DNA from: Marinoscillum pacificum
GTDB taxonomy: Bacteria; Bacteroidota; Bacteroidia; Cytophagales; Cyclobacteriaceae
NCBI RefSeq assembly: GCF_024714495.1
Contig: NZ_JAMZMJ010000001.1
Location: 186,001-250,000 of the forward strand
Reading direction: 5' to 3'
DNA length: 64,000 nucleotides
Positions 26,625 to 34,929 of the stretch are shown piece by piece; the first letter of the stretch is position 1, and each line of letters opens with the position of its first letter. The notes beneath the pieces were generated by a model that was not told the origin of the DNA, made no database searches, and saw nothing but the letters and a program-made list of their open reading frames with translations. The position numbers were made by a program, and so were the translations under genes.

Positions 26625-27206
26625 ATGAATAACCCATTATCAACGAGTAAGAGAGCCCAAATCCTGTTAACCTGCACACGTTTGTTTCGCAAATCTGGTT
26701 ACGCTGGAACATCCATGCAGGACATTGCTAATGAATTAGGGATAAAACCGGCGAGTCTATACAATCACATATCTTCTAAGCAGGATATTTTGGTAGAACT
26801 ATTGTCTTTTGGAGCTAATCTGTTTGTTGATGGGATGAAAGAGATAAAATCTTCAAAAGTGAACGAGTTGCAAAAGCTTGAGCGACTAATTGCTTTACAC
26901 TTAAGAATTACTGTTGAGCATACAGATCTGATGGCACTCATAGCTGTGGAGTGGAGACACCTTGAAGGAGAGGGTCTAAGAGAATACCTAAAGCTTAGAA
27001 ACTCCTATGAAAATGATTTTCGAATCATTTTAAAAGGGGCCATGGAAAATGGTCTCATTCATGCCATGGATATCGAGATTGCTTTCTTCAGCATATTGAC
27101 CACTTTAAAGTGGTTTTATAGCTGGTATGATAAACATTCGCAATTAAGCATGGTTGATATTGAAGAATATTTAAAACAGCTATTGTTAGGTGGGTTGAAA
27201 ATATGA
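26625..27206 (+). CDS. TetR family regulator of the phenylacetate genes
   Basis: 193 residues: an N-terminal TetR helix-turn-helix (about 10-55, with GYAGTSMQDIANELGIKPAS as the recognition region and SLYNHISSKQDIL after it) and an all-helical ligand domain. Same strand as the paa genes and 50 bp before paaE. A near-perfect palindrome overlaps the paaE promoter, so it probably represses the operon and is released by phenylacetyl-CoA, as shown for PaaR/TetR regulators in other bacteria. The inducer and autoregulation are inference; I see no copy of the palindrome before its own start. Confidence 0.85.
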   Translation: MNNPLSTSKRAQILLTCTRLFRKSGYAGTSMQDIANELGIKPASLYNHISSKQDILVELLSFGANLFVDGMKEIKSSKVNELQKLERLIALHLRITVEHTDLMALIAVEWRHLEGEGLREYLKLRNSYENDFRIILKGAMENGLIHAMDIEIAFFSILTTLKWFYSWYDKHSQLSMVDIEEYLKQLLLGGLKI

Positions 27207-27208
27207 TT

Positions 27209-27239
27209 TTTGAATTGTAACTAACAATCATTAGTTTTG
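27209..27239 (+). promoter_or_regulatory. Bacteroidota-type promoter of paaE
   Basis: TTTG (27209-27212), a 19-bp spacer and TAGTTTTG (27232-27239) match the Bacteroidota consensus TTTG-N(17-23)-TAnnTTTG exactly. Transcription would begin about 27245, leaving a very short leader before the ATG at 27257. No Shine-Dalgarno sequence is visible. Confidence 0.6.
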
Positions 27240-27255
27240 AACTAATAACTGTTAG
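27221..27255. promoter_or_regulatory. Palindromic operator, probable TetR site
   Basis: CTAACAATCATTAGTT (27221-27236), spacer TTG, AACTAATAACTGTTAG (27240-27255). The arms match at 14 of 16 positions. The site covers the -7 box and the predicted transcription start, ending one base before the paaE start codon, so a bound repressor would block initiation. Confidence 0.7.
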
Positions 27256-27256
27256 T

Positions 27257-28324
27257 ATGCTATTTCACCCCGTTAAAGTACGACAGCTCGACAGGTCCAC
27301 TCAGGACTGTACCATTGTGACCCTTGATGTCACACCGGAGCTGCATGACCAGTTTCAATATAAACAAGGACAATACCTCAACCTTAAGGCATTAATCAAC
27401 GGCGAAGAAGTTCGTAGATCCTATTCACTCTGTTCTAGTCCACTTGATAATGAGTGGAGAATTGGAGTGAAGAAAGTCCATGATGGTAAGTTTTCGTCTT
27501 TTGTGCACGATCACCTGAAGGTTGGAGATGAGTTAGAAGTAGCTGCTCCAGATGGTCGGTTCTTCGTTGATTGTTCTGATACCACCCAAAGAAACTATGT
27601 AGCATTTGCTGCAGGTAGTGGAATTACTCCAATATTGTCGATTATCAAAACACATCTGACACAAGAGCCAAATACAACCTTCAAGCTCTTCTACATCAAT
27701 CAGAGTGTTTCTTCTATCATGTTGAAAGAGGATTTGGAAGCATTGAAAAATCGCTTCATGAATCGTCTGGAAATCTATCATTTCCTCACTCAGGAGCAAC
27801 GAGATGTGGAGCTATTCAATGGTCGACTGAATGAAGATAAGCTTGATGTCATCTTCAAAACGATTTGTGATGTTGAGGACCTGGATCATTACTTTATCTG
27901 TGGTCCAGAACAAATGATTTTTATGATTCGTGATTTCCTGGAGTCCAAAGGTGTAGAGAAGAAACAAATTCATTTTGAATTATTCGGAACAGCTGGAGCT
28001 GGCAAGAAGAAAGTGGTGGCTAAGGAATTCGATGGCAAAGTTTCTGATGTAACCGTTTTGGAAGGTGGCAAGTCTATCAACTTCAAAACAGCACAAGGAG
28101 CAAATAATATATTAGACGAAGCATTGAAAAATAATGCTGATCTACCGTTTGCCTGCAAAGGAGGAGTTTGTTGCACTTGCAAAGCCAAACTCATTGAAGG
28201 ACAGGTAGATATGCAAGTGAATTATGGTCTGGAGGATGATGAAATCGCCGCTGGATACATATTGACTTGTCAGGCACTGCCTATCTCAGATAAGGTAGTG
28301 GTTGATTTTGATGAAAAAGGATAA
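27257..28324 (+). CDS. paaE: Phenylacetyl-CoA epoxidase reductase subunit PaaE
   Basis: 355 residues, standard length. It has a ferredoxin-NADP reductase-like FAD domain (RRSYSLCSSP, about 53-62), an NAD(P)H domain (AAGSGITPILSII, about 119-131; YFICGPEQM) and a C-terminal 2Fe-2S plant-type ferredoxin domain with CKGGVCCTCKA (from about residue 299) and the fourth Cys in LTCQA (about 337). It passes electrons from NADPH to the PaaABC oxygenase that epoxidises phenylacetyl-CoA. Here paaE is the first structural gene, directly behind the operator, rather than the last of the epoxidase set as in E. coli. Confidence 0.95.
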   Translation: MLFHPVKVRQLDRSTQDCTIVTLDVTPELHDQFQYKQGQYLNLKALINGEEVRRSYSLCSSPLDNEWRIGVKKVHDGKFSSFVHDHLKVGDELEVAAPDGRFFVDCSDTTQRNYVAFAAGSGITPILSIIKTHLTQEPNTTFKLFYINQSVSSIMLKEDLEALKNRFMNRLEIYHFLTQEQRDVELFNGRLNEDKLDVIFKTICDVEDLDHYFICGPEQMIFMIRDFLESKGVEKKQIHFELFGTAGAGKKKVVAKEFDGKVSDVTVLEGGKSINFKTAQGANNILDEALKNNADLPFACKGGVCCTCKAKLIEGQVDMQVNYGLEDDEIAAGYILTCQALPISDKVVVDFDEKG

Positions 28325-28334
28325 TTAGTAAATG

Positions 28335-28394
28335 AGTGACTAGTGGATTGGTGATTAGTAATATCTCTTTGACTATCACTAATGAACTAATCAC
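28335..28394. repeat. Inverted repeat, AGTGACTAGTG family, copy 1
   Basis: AGTGACTAGTGG-ATTGGTGATTAGT (28335-28359) faces ACTAATCAC (28386-28394); the inner GTGATTAGT/ACTAATCAC arms are perfect. A second small hairpin (CCGAT-GCA-ATCGG, 28397-28409) follows. It lies in the paaE-paaA gap. Related inverted repeats occur in three later paa gaps. Confidence 0.7.
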
Positions 28395-28427
28395 AACCGA
28401 TGCAATCGGGACAAATCACTAAAAGAT

Positions 28428-29375
28428 ATGGACATTAAAAGTTTAGAAGATCGATTTGAAGCTAAGATAGCTGCTGGTGAAAGCATCGAACCAAAGGACT
28501 GGATGCCTGAGAAATATCGCAAGACACATATTCGTCAGATTTCTCAGCATGCGCATTCAGAGATCGTCGGTATGTTGCCAGAAGGCAACTGGATCACTAG
28601 GGCGCCTTCATTGAGAAGAAAGGTGGCATTGCTCGCAAAAGTGCAGGACGAAGCTGGTCATGGATTGTATCTATATAGTGCAGCAGAGACCTTAGGCATT
28701 TCCAGAGATGAGATGACCGAGCAATTACTGTCTGGCAAAGCTAAATACTCTTCCATATTCAACTATCCAACACTTACCTGGGCGGACATAGGAGCTATTG
28801 GTTGGTTAGTAGATGGGGCAGCGATCATCAATCAAGTGATGTTGACCAGAACTTCATATGGACCCTATGCACGAGCGATGGTTCGTATTTGTAAAGAAGA
28901 GAGTTTCCATCAGCGTCAGGGTTACGAAATCATGTTGACTCTTTGTAATGGCACCCCTGAACAAAAAGCTTTGGCTCAGGATGCTTTGAATAGATGGTGG
29001 TGGCCGTCCTTGATGATGTTTGGGCCAAGAGATGCTGAATCTCCACACACTGAGCAGTCCATGAAATGGAAAATCAAGCGTAAAACCAATGATGAGCTTC
29101 GTCAACAGTTCATTGATATCACCAAGCCCCAGGCCGATATTTTAGGAATTACGATCCCTGATCCAGACTTGAAGTGGAATGAAGAAAGAGGGCATTACGA
29201 CTTTGGCGACATTGATTGGGATGAATTCTGGCAAGTAGTTAATGGAAATGGTCAGTGTAACAAAGACCGTATTGCTGCTAAGCAAAAAGCCTGGGACGAA
29301 GGAGCCTGGGTGCGCGATGCAGCTGTAGCTCATGCAGAAAAGAAAGAGCAGAAGAAACAGAAGTTAAGTGCATAA
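28428..29375 (+). CDS. paaA: Phenylacetyl-CoA epoxidase catalytic subunit PaaA
   Basis: 315 residues, matching PaaA. It is the di-iron ferritin-like oxygenase subunit: [10 protein letters not shown] (about 73-82) and [12 protein letters not shown] (about 155-166) provide the E/ExxH iron ligands, and [13 protein letters not shown] is a PaaA signature. With PaaC it forms the core of the complex that turns phenylacetyl-CoA into the ring-1,2-epoxide in the cytoplasm. It lies 103 bp after paaE, across an inverted repeat, and 76 bp before the chosen paaB start, across a hairpin. Confidence 0.97.
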   Translation: MDIKSLEDRFEAKIAAGESIEPKDWMPEKYRKTHIRQISQHAHSEIVGMLPEGNWITRAPSLRRKVALLAKVQDEAGHGLYLYSAAETLGISRDEMTEQLLSGKAKYSSIFNYPTLTWADIGAIGWLVDGAAIINQVMLTRTSYGPYARAMVRICKEESFHQRQGYEIMLTLCNGTPEQKALAQDALNRWWWPSLMMFGPRDAESPHTEQSMKWKIKRKTNDELRQQFIDITKPQADILGITIPDPDLKWNEERGHYDFGDIDWDEFWQVVNGNGQCNKDRIAAKQKAWDEGAWVRDAAVAHAEKKEQKKQKLSA

Positions 29376-29412
29376 GTCTTTGTCATTCTAAGAAACGAAG
29401 AATCTAAAGACT
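29375..29412. repeat. Hairpin of the GTCATTCT/AGAATCT family
   Basis: AGTCTTT (29375-29381) pairs with AAAGACT (29406-29412), and inside it ATTCT pairs with AGAAT. The core resembles the dispersed GTCATTCTgaa...AGAATCT palindromes of Bacteroidota. It starts on the last base of the paaA stop codon, so it could act as an mRNA processing or stability element between paaA and paaB. Confidence 0.6.
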
Positions 29413-29451
29413 TTATCTACGAAGAGATTGTTGGTGAATAAACTAAACAAC

Positions 29452-29739
29452 ATGAAAAAAAATGAATGGCCTCTTTGGGAGGTGTTTGTAAGAAGTAAAA
29501 ATGGTTTAGAACACCGTCATTTCGGTAGTCTACATGCTGCAGATGCAGAAATGGCTATCGAAAATGCTAGAGACGTTTACACCAGAAGAAGTGAAGGTGT
29601 GAGCATCTGGGTGGTCAAATCAAGTGACATCACAGCATCTAATCCTGAAGAATCAGGAGAATTGTTTGAGCCGGCTAAGGATAAAGTCTATCGACATCCT
29701 ACATTTTACAATTTGCCGGAAGAACTAAAACACATGTAA
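29452..29739 (+). CDS. paaB: Phenylacetyl-CoA epoxidase subunit PaaB
   Basis: 95 residues from the ATG at 29452 (MKKNEWPLWEVFVRSKNGLE); an upstream in-frame TTG at 29428 would add eight residues and is less likely. The sequence matches PaaB throughout: W-P-L-WEVFVR at the start, HRHFGSLHAADAEMA, YTRRSEGVSIWVV, then a C-terminal YRHPTFY. PaaB is a small non-catalytic subunit that bridges PaaAC and the reductase PaaE. It is followed after 2 bp by paaC. Confidence 0.95.
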   Translation: MKKNEWPLWEVFVRSKNGLEHRHFGSLHAADAEMAIENARDVYTRRSEGVSIWVVKSSDITASNPEESGELFEPAKDKVYRHPTFYNLPEELKHM

Positions 29740-29741
29740 TC

Positions 29742-30497
29742 ATGAAGGATCAGTCATTGTATGAATACTTACTAATGCTTGGTGATAACTCCATGATTCT
29801 GGGACATAGATTGTCTGAGCTCTGTGGGCATGGTCCAAGTTTGGAGACTGATATTGCACTGACTAATATCTCATTGGATTTGTTTGGTCAGGTAAGAAGC
29901 TATTTTCAATATGCAGCTGAACTGAAAGGAGATGAGGCAACAGAGGATTCCATAGCTTTTCTTCGATTTGATAGGGATTACCGTAATTCCATTATTGTAG
30001 AACAGCCAAACACTGATTTCGCTCATGTAATTGTACGTCAGTTCTTGTTCGATAGCTATCATGTTCCATTGCTGGAACAATTGATGCATTCAGAAGATGA
30101 AACGATTGCGGCAATTGCTGCCAAGTCTATCAAAGAAGCTAAGTATCATTTGAGATTTTCCTCTGAATGGATGAAACGTTTAGGAGATGGTACTGAAGAG
30201 AGCCATCAACGAACCCAAGCCGCATTGAATCATCTGTATCCTTATTTACATGAATTGTATCATGAATCTCCAATTGAAAAGGAGATGAAGGAACAAGGTA
30301 TAGGTGCTGATCTTAGTGTTGTGAAAGATCATTCATTGGCAACCATTAATGAAGTAATTGCTGAAGCGACATTGAGCATTCCTGAATCAGAACCAAGAAT
30401 GGTTAGAGGAAAACAAGGAATACATTCTGAGCACATGGGCTTTATTTTGAGCGACCTTCAATTTATGCAACGAGCTTATCCAAACATGCAATGGTAA
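29742..30497 (+). CDS. paaC: Phenylacetyl-CoA epoxidase structural subunit PaaC
   Basis: 251 residues, the usual PaaC length. Ferritin-like helical fold without a functional di-iron centre. Recognisable segments are LADNS-like MLGDNSMILGHRLSELCGHG near the N-terminus, RDYRNSIIVEQPN, and KEAKYHLRFSSEWMKRLGDG in the middle, all typical of PaaC. It pairs with PaaA and is needed for acyl-CoA binding. The end overlaps the start of paaD by 7 bp. Confidence 0.96.
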   Translation: MKDQSLYEYLLMLGDNSMILGHRLSELCGHGPSLETDIALTNISLDLFGQVRSYFQYAAELKGDEATEDSIAFLRFDRDYRNSIIVEQPNTDFAHVIVRQFLFDSYHVPLLEQLMHSEDETIAAIAAKSIKEAKYHLRFSSEWMKRLGDGTEESHQRTQAALNHLYPYLHELYHESPIEKEMKEQGIGADLSVVKDHSLATINEVIAEATLSIPESEPRMVRGKQGIHSEHMGFILSDLQFMQRAYPNMQW

Positions 30498-30994
30498 ACT
30501 CTACGCTACATATGGAGAACGAAAGCATCATGAAGGCACTCTGGACGGTTACGGATCCGGAAATACCTGTTCTTTCGATTATGGATATGGGAGTAGTGCG
30601 ACAAGTGGATATGGAGAATGATTTGGTTGTCGTTTCCATTACTCCAACATATTCTGGCTGTCCTGCAATGGATACCATTGGCGATGATATCAAAAAGGCA
30701 TTAAAGGAGGAAGGATATCAATCAAGAGTGAAGTTGGTGTTAGCACCCGCATGGACTACAGATTGGATAACTGAGCGAGGCAGGAAAAAACTAGCCGAAT
30801 ATGGAATAGCTCCACCGATGGAAGAAGCTGCCGACAAAGCAGCTCTAATCGATGGAGAACGACTTGTGAAGTGTACCCATTGTGGGTCAACTAATACGAG
30901 AATGATCAGTCAATTTGGTTCTACAGCATGCAAAGCCTTGTTTCAATGCAATGAATGCGATGAGCCATTCGATTATTTTAAATGTTTGAAATAG
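30491..30994 (+). CDS. paaD: Fe-S assembly factor PaaD for the epoxidase
   Basis: 167 residues. The N-terminal part is a MIP18/DUF59-type Fe-S maturation domain (WTVTDPEIPVLSIMDMGVV; SGCPAMDTIGDDI with the conserved Cys), and the C-terminal part has a zinc-ribbon-like Cys set (CTHCGS ... CNECDEPF). PaaD is thought to help assemble the iron centres of the epoxidase complex. The ATG overlaps the paaC stop; a second ATG seven codons later (30512) is an equally plausible start. Confidence 0.93.
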   Translation: MVNSTLHMENESIMKALWTVTDPEIPVLSIMDMGVVRQVDMENDLVVVSITPTYSGCPAMDTIGDDIKKALKEEGYQSRVKLVLAPAWTTDWITERGRKKLAEYGIAPPMEEAADKAALIDGERLVKCTHCGSTNTRMISQFGSTACKALFQCNECDEPFDYFKCLK

Positions 30995-31004
30995 AATTAA
31001 ATGA

Positions 31005-31120
31005 CGTTTTCAAGTTTCAGATCCTGAAATAAATTCAGGATGACATTTAAGAAATGACGAATAAACATCTATGGTCATGCTGAACTTGTTTCAGCATCTA
31101 AAATGAAAAACTTGAAAACG
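31005..31120. repeat. Composite palindromic element, copy 1 (nested hairpins)
   Basis: Outer arms CGTTTTCAAGTTT (31005-31017) and AAACTTGAAAACG (31108-31120) are perfect inverted repeats. Inside lie two hairpins, one built on GATCCTGAA/TTCAGGATG (about 31020-31043) and one on CATGCTGAA/TTCAGCAT (about 31076-31097), in mirror orientation. The element fills the paaD-paaG gap. A second element with the same plan but different outer arms lies after paaG. Confidence 0.75.
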
Positions 31121-31147
31121 AAATACAACTAAACTAACAACAACCCA

Positions 31148-31927
31148 ATGTCTGCAGTACTTTTTGATGTAAAAGACAACATTGCTACCATCACCCTTAA
31201 TCGACCTGAAGCTTACAACAGTGTCAATACAGCCCTAGCTCATGGACTCATCGATGCTTTACAGCAATGCAAAGATGATGACTCTATACGAGCCATTGTT
31301 TTAACCGGTTCGGGTAAGGCATTCTGTGCAGGTCAGGATTTGAAAGAAGTAACTACTCCTGAGTTAGACCCTGGTTTTGACACCCTCATGAAAGATCACT
31401 ATGAGCCGATTGTTCATTTGCTTCGAGGAATTGAAAAACCAATTGTAGCGAAGGTGAATGGAGTGGCTGCAGGAGCAGGAGCCAACTTTGCTTTGGCTTG
31501 TGATATTATTGTAGCTGTAGAGCATGCGGTCTTTATCCAGGCATTCAGTGCCATTGGCTTGATTCCTGACTCAGGCGGAACATATACGTTACCAAGAGCA
31601 GTAGGAATGGCAAAGGCAACTGCACTGGCCATGCTAGGAGATAAAGTGTCTGCAGAAGAAGCGGAACGAATAGGGATGATTTACAAATACTTTTCAGCAG
31701 AAACATTTGAGGATGAAGTTCAAGCAATAGCAAAGAAATTGGCCAATATGCCTACTAAGGGTTTGGGATTAACCAAGCTCGCATTGAATCAGTCGTTGAA
31801 GAATTCATTCGATCAGCAGATGTTGTTGGAGACTGATCTTCAGTTGAAAGCTGCTAGTACAGAAGATTACAATGAAGGTGTGGCTGCTTTCGTCGAGAAA
31901 CGAAATCCAGCGTTTAAAGGAAGATAA
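31148..31927 (+). CDS. paaG: 1,2-epoxyphenylacetyl-CoA isomerase PaaG
   Basis: 259 residues, crotonase superfamily. Landmarks: the oxyanion-hole segments AFCAGQDLKEV (about 58-68) and NGVAAGAGANFALACD (about 102-117), and IGLIPDSGG (about 137-145) with the Asp used by isomerase members in place of a hydratase Glu pair. It converts the ring-epoxide of phenylacetyl-CoA to the seven-membered oxepin-CoA, and may also move a double bond later in the pathway. It is separated from paaD and paaH by palindromic elements but shares the strand and spacing of the operon. Confidence 0.92.
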   Translation: MSAVLFDVKDNIATITLNRPEAYNSVNTALAHGLIDALQQCKDDDSIRAIVLTGSGKAFCAGQDLKEVTTPELDPGFDTLMKDHYEPIVHLLRGIEKPIVAKVNGVAAGAGANFALACDIIVAVEHAVFIQAFSAIGLIPDSGGTYTLPRAVGMAKATALAMLGDKVSAEEAERIGMIYKYFSAETFEDEVQAIAKKLANMPTKGLGLTKLALNQSLKNSFDQQMLLETDLQLKAASTEDYNEGVAAFVEKRNPAFKGR

Positions 31928-31938
31928 TTATGGGTTTT

Positions 31939-32053
31939 GATGTCTCAAAATTGATGTGGTCATCCTGAACTTGATTCAGGATCTTTAATGAAATCTACCT
32001 TTATGAGATTCTGAAATAAATTCAGAATGACGGGTAGGTTTATTTGAGACATC
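31939..32053. repeat. Composite palindromic element, copy 2 (nested hairpins)
   Basis: Outer arms GATGTCTCAAA (31939-31949) and TTTGAGACATC (32043-32053) are perfect inverted repeats. Inside are two hairpins, TCATCCTGAA...TTCAGGATC (about 31959-31983) and GATTCTGAA...TTCAGAATGAC (about 32007-32031). The core hairpins match those of the element before paaG, but the outer arms have a different sequence that is still self-complementary. Confidence 0.75.
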
Positions 32054-32069
32054 ATAATGAATCGAACAT

Positions 32070-33230
32070 ATGAAAGTAGGAATAATAGGTAGCGGAACAA
32101 TGGGTAGTGGCATCGCTCAAGTAGCGGCGACTGCTGGTTGTGAAGTACTCGTTTTTGATACCAATCAGAAAGCGCTAGACAGGAGTAAAGAACAACTCGA
32201 AAAGGTACTTTCAAGATTGATTGAAAAGGGAAAAATCGATCAAGAAAAGAAACAGTCGATTCAGAATAATATTCAATATATCAGTGAGTTAAGTGGTTTA
32301 AAATCAAGTGATTTAATTATTGAAGCAATTATTGAAGATGCTGCAATTAAAAAGACTGTTTTCGAAGGTCTTGAGAAGCATGTTTCGAAGGATTGCATTA
32401 TAGCAAGTAATACATCTTCCTTGTCTATCACCTCTTTAGCGGCCTGCCTGAAAAACCCCGAAAGATTCATAGGGATTCATTTTTTCAACCCTGCACCATT
32501 GATGAAGTTGGTTGAAGTGATTCCTGCTATTCAGACTAATACTACTTTAACCACCAAAGTCAAAGAGATTATTACTAGTTGGGAAAAGGATGTGGTGATT
32601 GCAAAAGATACCCCTGGCTTTATTGTCAATAAGGTTGCAAGATCTTTTTACGGAGAATCTATCCGGATGTATGAAGAAGGATTGGCAGATCCAGCGACTA
32701 TTGATTGGGCAATGAAAGAGCTCGGAGGTTTTAAAATGGGTCCATTTGAGCTGATGGATTTCATCGGCAATGATGTCAATTACACGGTTACAGAAACGGT
32801 CTACAAAGCATTCTTTTATGATCCGCGCTTTCGGCCTTCATTTACTCAAAAAAGGCTGGCAGAAGCTGGTTATTTAGGTCGAAAATCTGGTCGAGGGCAT
32901 TATGATTACAGCGAAGGAGCTGAAATACCAGAACCTAAAACTGATCCGGTGGAAGGGCAAAAGTTGTTAGATCGTGTGCTGGTGATGTTGATCAATGAAG
33001 CAGCAGACACACTTCACTATCGTATTGCGACTAGAGATGATATTGATACGGCCATGACCAAAGGAGTGAACTATCCTAAAGGATTATTGAGATGGGCAGA
33101 TCATATTGGCATACAAACGTGTGTGGAGCGAATGGATGAACTCTATTTTGAGTACCATGAAGAACGTTACCGATGCAGTCCATTGCTTAGAAAGATGGCT
33201 CGTGAACAACTCAAATTCTATGCAGAATGA
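32070..33230 (+). CDS. paaH: 3-hydroxyadipyl-CoA dehydrogenase PaaH
   Basis: 386 residues. NAD-binding Rossmann motif GSGTMGSGIAQVAA at residues 6-19, the catalytic-region HFFNPAPLMKLVEVI (His about 139), and two C-terminal 3HCDH helical domains (GFIVNKVARSFYGE; GLLRWADHIG). This is the single-function dehydrogenase with an extended C-terminal half; it oxidises 3-hydroxyadipyl-CoA to 3-oxoadipyl-CoA with NAD. It overlaps paaI by 4 bp (ATGA). Confidence 0.95.
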   Translation: MKVGIIGSGTMGSGIAQVAATAGCEVLVFDTNQKALDRSKEQLEKVLSRLIEKGKIDQEKKQSIQNNIQYISELSGLKSSDLIIEAIIEDAAIKKTVFEGLEKHVSKDCIIASNTSSLSITSLAACLKNPERFIGIHFFNPAPLMKLVEVIPAIQTNTTLTTKVKEIITSWEKDVVIAKDTPGFIVNKVARSFYGESIRMYEEGLADPATIDWAMKELGGFKMGPFELMDFIGNDVNYTVTETVYKAFFYDPRFRPSFTQKRLAEAGYLGRKSGRGHYDYSEGAEIPEPKTDPVEGQKLLDRVLVMLINEAADTLHYRIATRDDIDTAMTKGVNYPKGLLRWADHIGIQTCVERMDELYFEYHEERYRCSPLLRKMAREQLKFYAE

Positions 33231-33649
33231 GCAAAGCACGAGCAGTCTATGAATCCATGATGGCACAAGATTACTGTAGTCAATGGCTGGGGATAGAACC
33301 TATTTCCATTGAAGAAGGACATTGTATCATCCAGATGACGGTTAAGAAAGACATGCTCAATGGTTTCGGGATCTTGCATGGCGGGATGGCTTATACCTTC
33401 GCCGACAGTGCTTTTGCCTTTGCCTCCAATTCATATGGGCGGGTTGCGGTTTCCATTCAGGGAAGTATGAACTTCATGAAATCTGCAAAAGAAGGAGATG
33501 TATTAATTGCTGAGGCTAATTCCTTAAATATAACTCATAAAACCGCCGATTTTGACGTGGTGGTTTCGAACAAAGATACCTCTGAGAAGCTCTATGTATT
33601 CAGAGGTACTGTATACAGGACAAGTAAAGAACATTTAAATCAAGAATGA
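33227..33649 (+). CDS. paaI: Hotdog-fold acyl-CoA thioesterase PaaI
   Basis: 140 residues, full hotdog thioesterase of the PaaI family: MLNGFGILHGGMAYTFADSAFAFA (shown here in part; the HGG turn and the catalytic Asp in FADS are present at about 51-60). It hydrolyses stalled aryl- or hydroxyaryl-CoA intermediates, releasing CoA and protecting the pathway from dead ends. It overlaps paaH upstream and paaJ downstream by 4 bp each, so the three are translationally coupled. Confidence 0.94.
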   Translation: MSKARAVYESMMAQDYCSQWLGIEPISIEEGHCIIQMTVKKDMLNGFGILHGGMAYTFADSAFAFASNSYGRVAVSIQGSMNFMKSAKEGDVLIAEANSLNITHKTADFDVVVSNKDTSEKLYVFRGTVYRTSKEHLNQE

Positions 33650-34854
33650 AAGACGCATATATAGTTGATGGGATCAGAACTCCAGTTGGAAGCTTTACAG
33701 GCACCTTATCACCTGTTAGAGCTGATGATTTAGGAGCTTTGGTTATTAAGGAATTGGTTAAACGAAACCCAGAAGTTCCTACTGAGGCAATCAGTGATGT
33801 GATCATGGGTTGTGCCAATCAAGCAGGTGAAGACAATCGCAATGTGGCTCGTATGAGTTCATTATTAGCAGGATTGCCATTTACCGTTCCAGGAGAAACC
33901 GTCAATCGACTTTGTTCTTCTGGATTATCAGCTATTATACATGCGAACAGAGCCATTAAAACGGGAGATGGGGATGTATTCATCGCTGGAGGTGTAGAGC
34001 ACATGACGCGTGGCCCATGGGTGATTTCGAAGACCTCTACACCGTTTGGAAGAGATGCAGAAATGCATGATAGCAGTTTTGGATGGCGCTTTGTCAATCA
34101 AAAAATGGTGGACTTATATGGAACTGATGGTATGGGACAGACTGCCGAAAACCTGGTGGATCTGTACCAAATCAGTAGAGAAGACCAAGATCAGTTTGCC
34201 TACTGGTCACAAATGAAAGCTTCCAAAGCACAGGAGTCCGGTAGACTAGGAAAAGAAATTGTAGCTGTAGAAATCCCTCAACGGAAAAAGGATCCGATTG
34301 TCTTTGATCAGGATGAATTCGTTAAGCCAAACACTTCTCTAGAAGTTCTAGCCAAATTACGGCCTGCCTTTAAAAAAGAAAATGGATCAGTAACAGCAGG
34401 CAATGCCTCAGGTTTGAATGATGGCGCTGCTGCTGTACTAGTAGCATCCGGTGATGCTGTGAAGCAATATGGTTTGAAACCATTAGCTAAAATCGTTTCT
34501 TCGGCTGTGGTAGGTGTAGAGCCACGAATCATGGGGATTGGTCCTGTAGAAGCTTCCAATCAGGCTCTGAAGAAAGCTGGATTGACCATGGATGATATGG
34601 ATATTATCGAAATCAATGAAGCTTTTGCAGCACAGGTTTTGTCTTGTACTCGAGCATGGGGATTGGCTGATGATGACCCAAGAATCAATCCTAATGGCGG
34701 AGCAATAGCTATTGGTCATCCTCTTGGTGCTACTGGGGCAAGAACTTGTTATTCAGCAGCCTTGGAGTTGAGCTTAACAGGTAAGAAATATGCCTTAGTG
34801 ACCATGTGCGTAGGTGTAGGTCAGGGATATGCAGCGATATTAGAAAGAAGCTAG
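33646..34854 (+). CDS. paaJ: 3-oxoadipyl-CoA thiolase PaaJ
   Basis: 402 residues, standard thiolase length. The nucleophilic Cys lies in NRLCSSGLSAI (about residue 90), the first His in NEAFAAQVL-type context followed by GGAIAIGHPLGATGAR (about 351-366) and the second Cys in VTMCVGVGQG (about 388). It cleaves 3-oxoadipyl-CoA to succinyl-CoA and acetyl-CoA and probably also acts after ring opening. The TAG stop lies inside the left arm of the inverted repeat that follows. Confidence 0.95.
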   Translation: MKDAYIVDGIRTPVGSFTGTLSPVRADDLGALVIKELVKRNPEVPTEAISDVIMGCANQAGEDNRNVARMSSLLAGLPFTVPGETVNRLCSSGLSAIIHANRAIKTGDGDVFIAGGVEHMTRGPWVISKTSTPFGRDAEMHDSSFGWRFVNQKMVDLYGTDGMGQTAENLVDLYQISREDQDQFAYWSQMKASKAQESGRLGKEIVAVEIPQRKKDPIVFDQDEFVKPNTSLEVLAKLRPAFKKENGSVTAGNASGLNDGAAAVLVASGDAVKQYGLKPLAKIVSSAVVGVEPRIMGIGPVEASNQALKKAGLTMDDMDIIEINEAFAAQVLSCTRAWGLADDDPRINPNGGAIAIGHPLGATGARTCYSAALELSLTGKKYALVTMCVGVGQGYAAILERS

Positions 34855-34907
34855 TGATCAGTGACTAGAGATTGGAACATGTTGAGAATAACCAATCACT
34901 AATCACT
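34853..34907. repeat. Inverted repeat, AGTGACTAGTG family, copy 2
   Basis: AGTGATCAGTGA (34853-34864) plus ATTGG faces CCAATCACTAATCACT (34892-34907). It fills most of the paaJ-paaZ gap and begins within the paaJ stop codon. Confidence 0.7.
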
Positions 34908-34929
34908 ATTTAACTAATCAACGAAAGAA

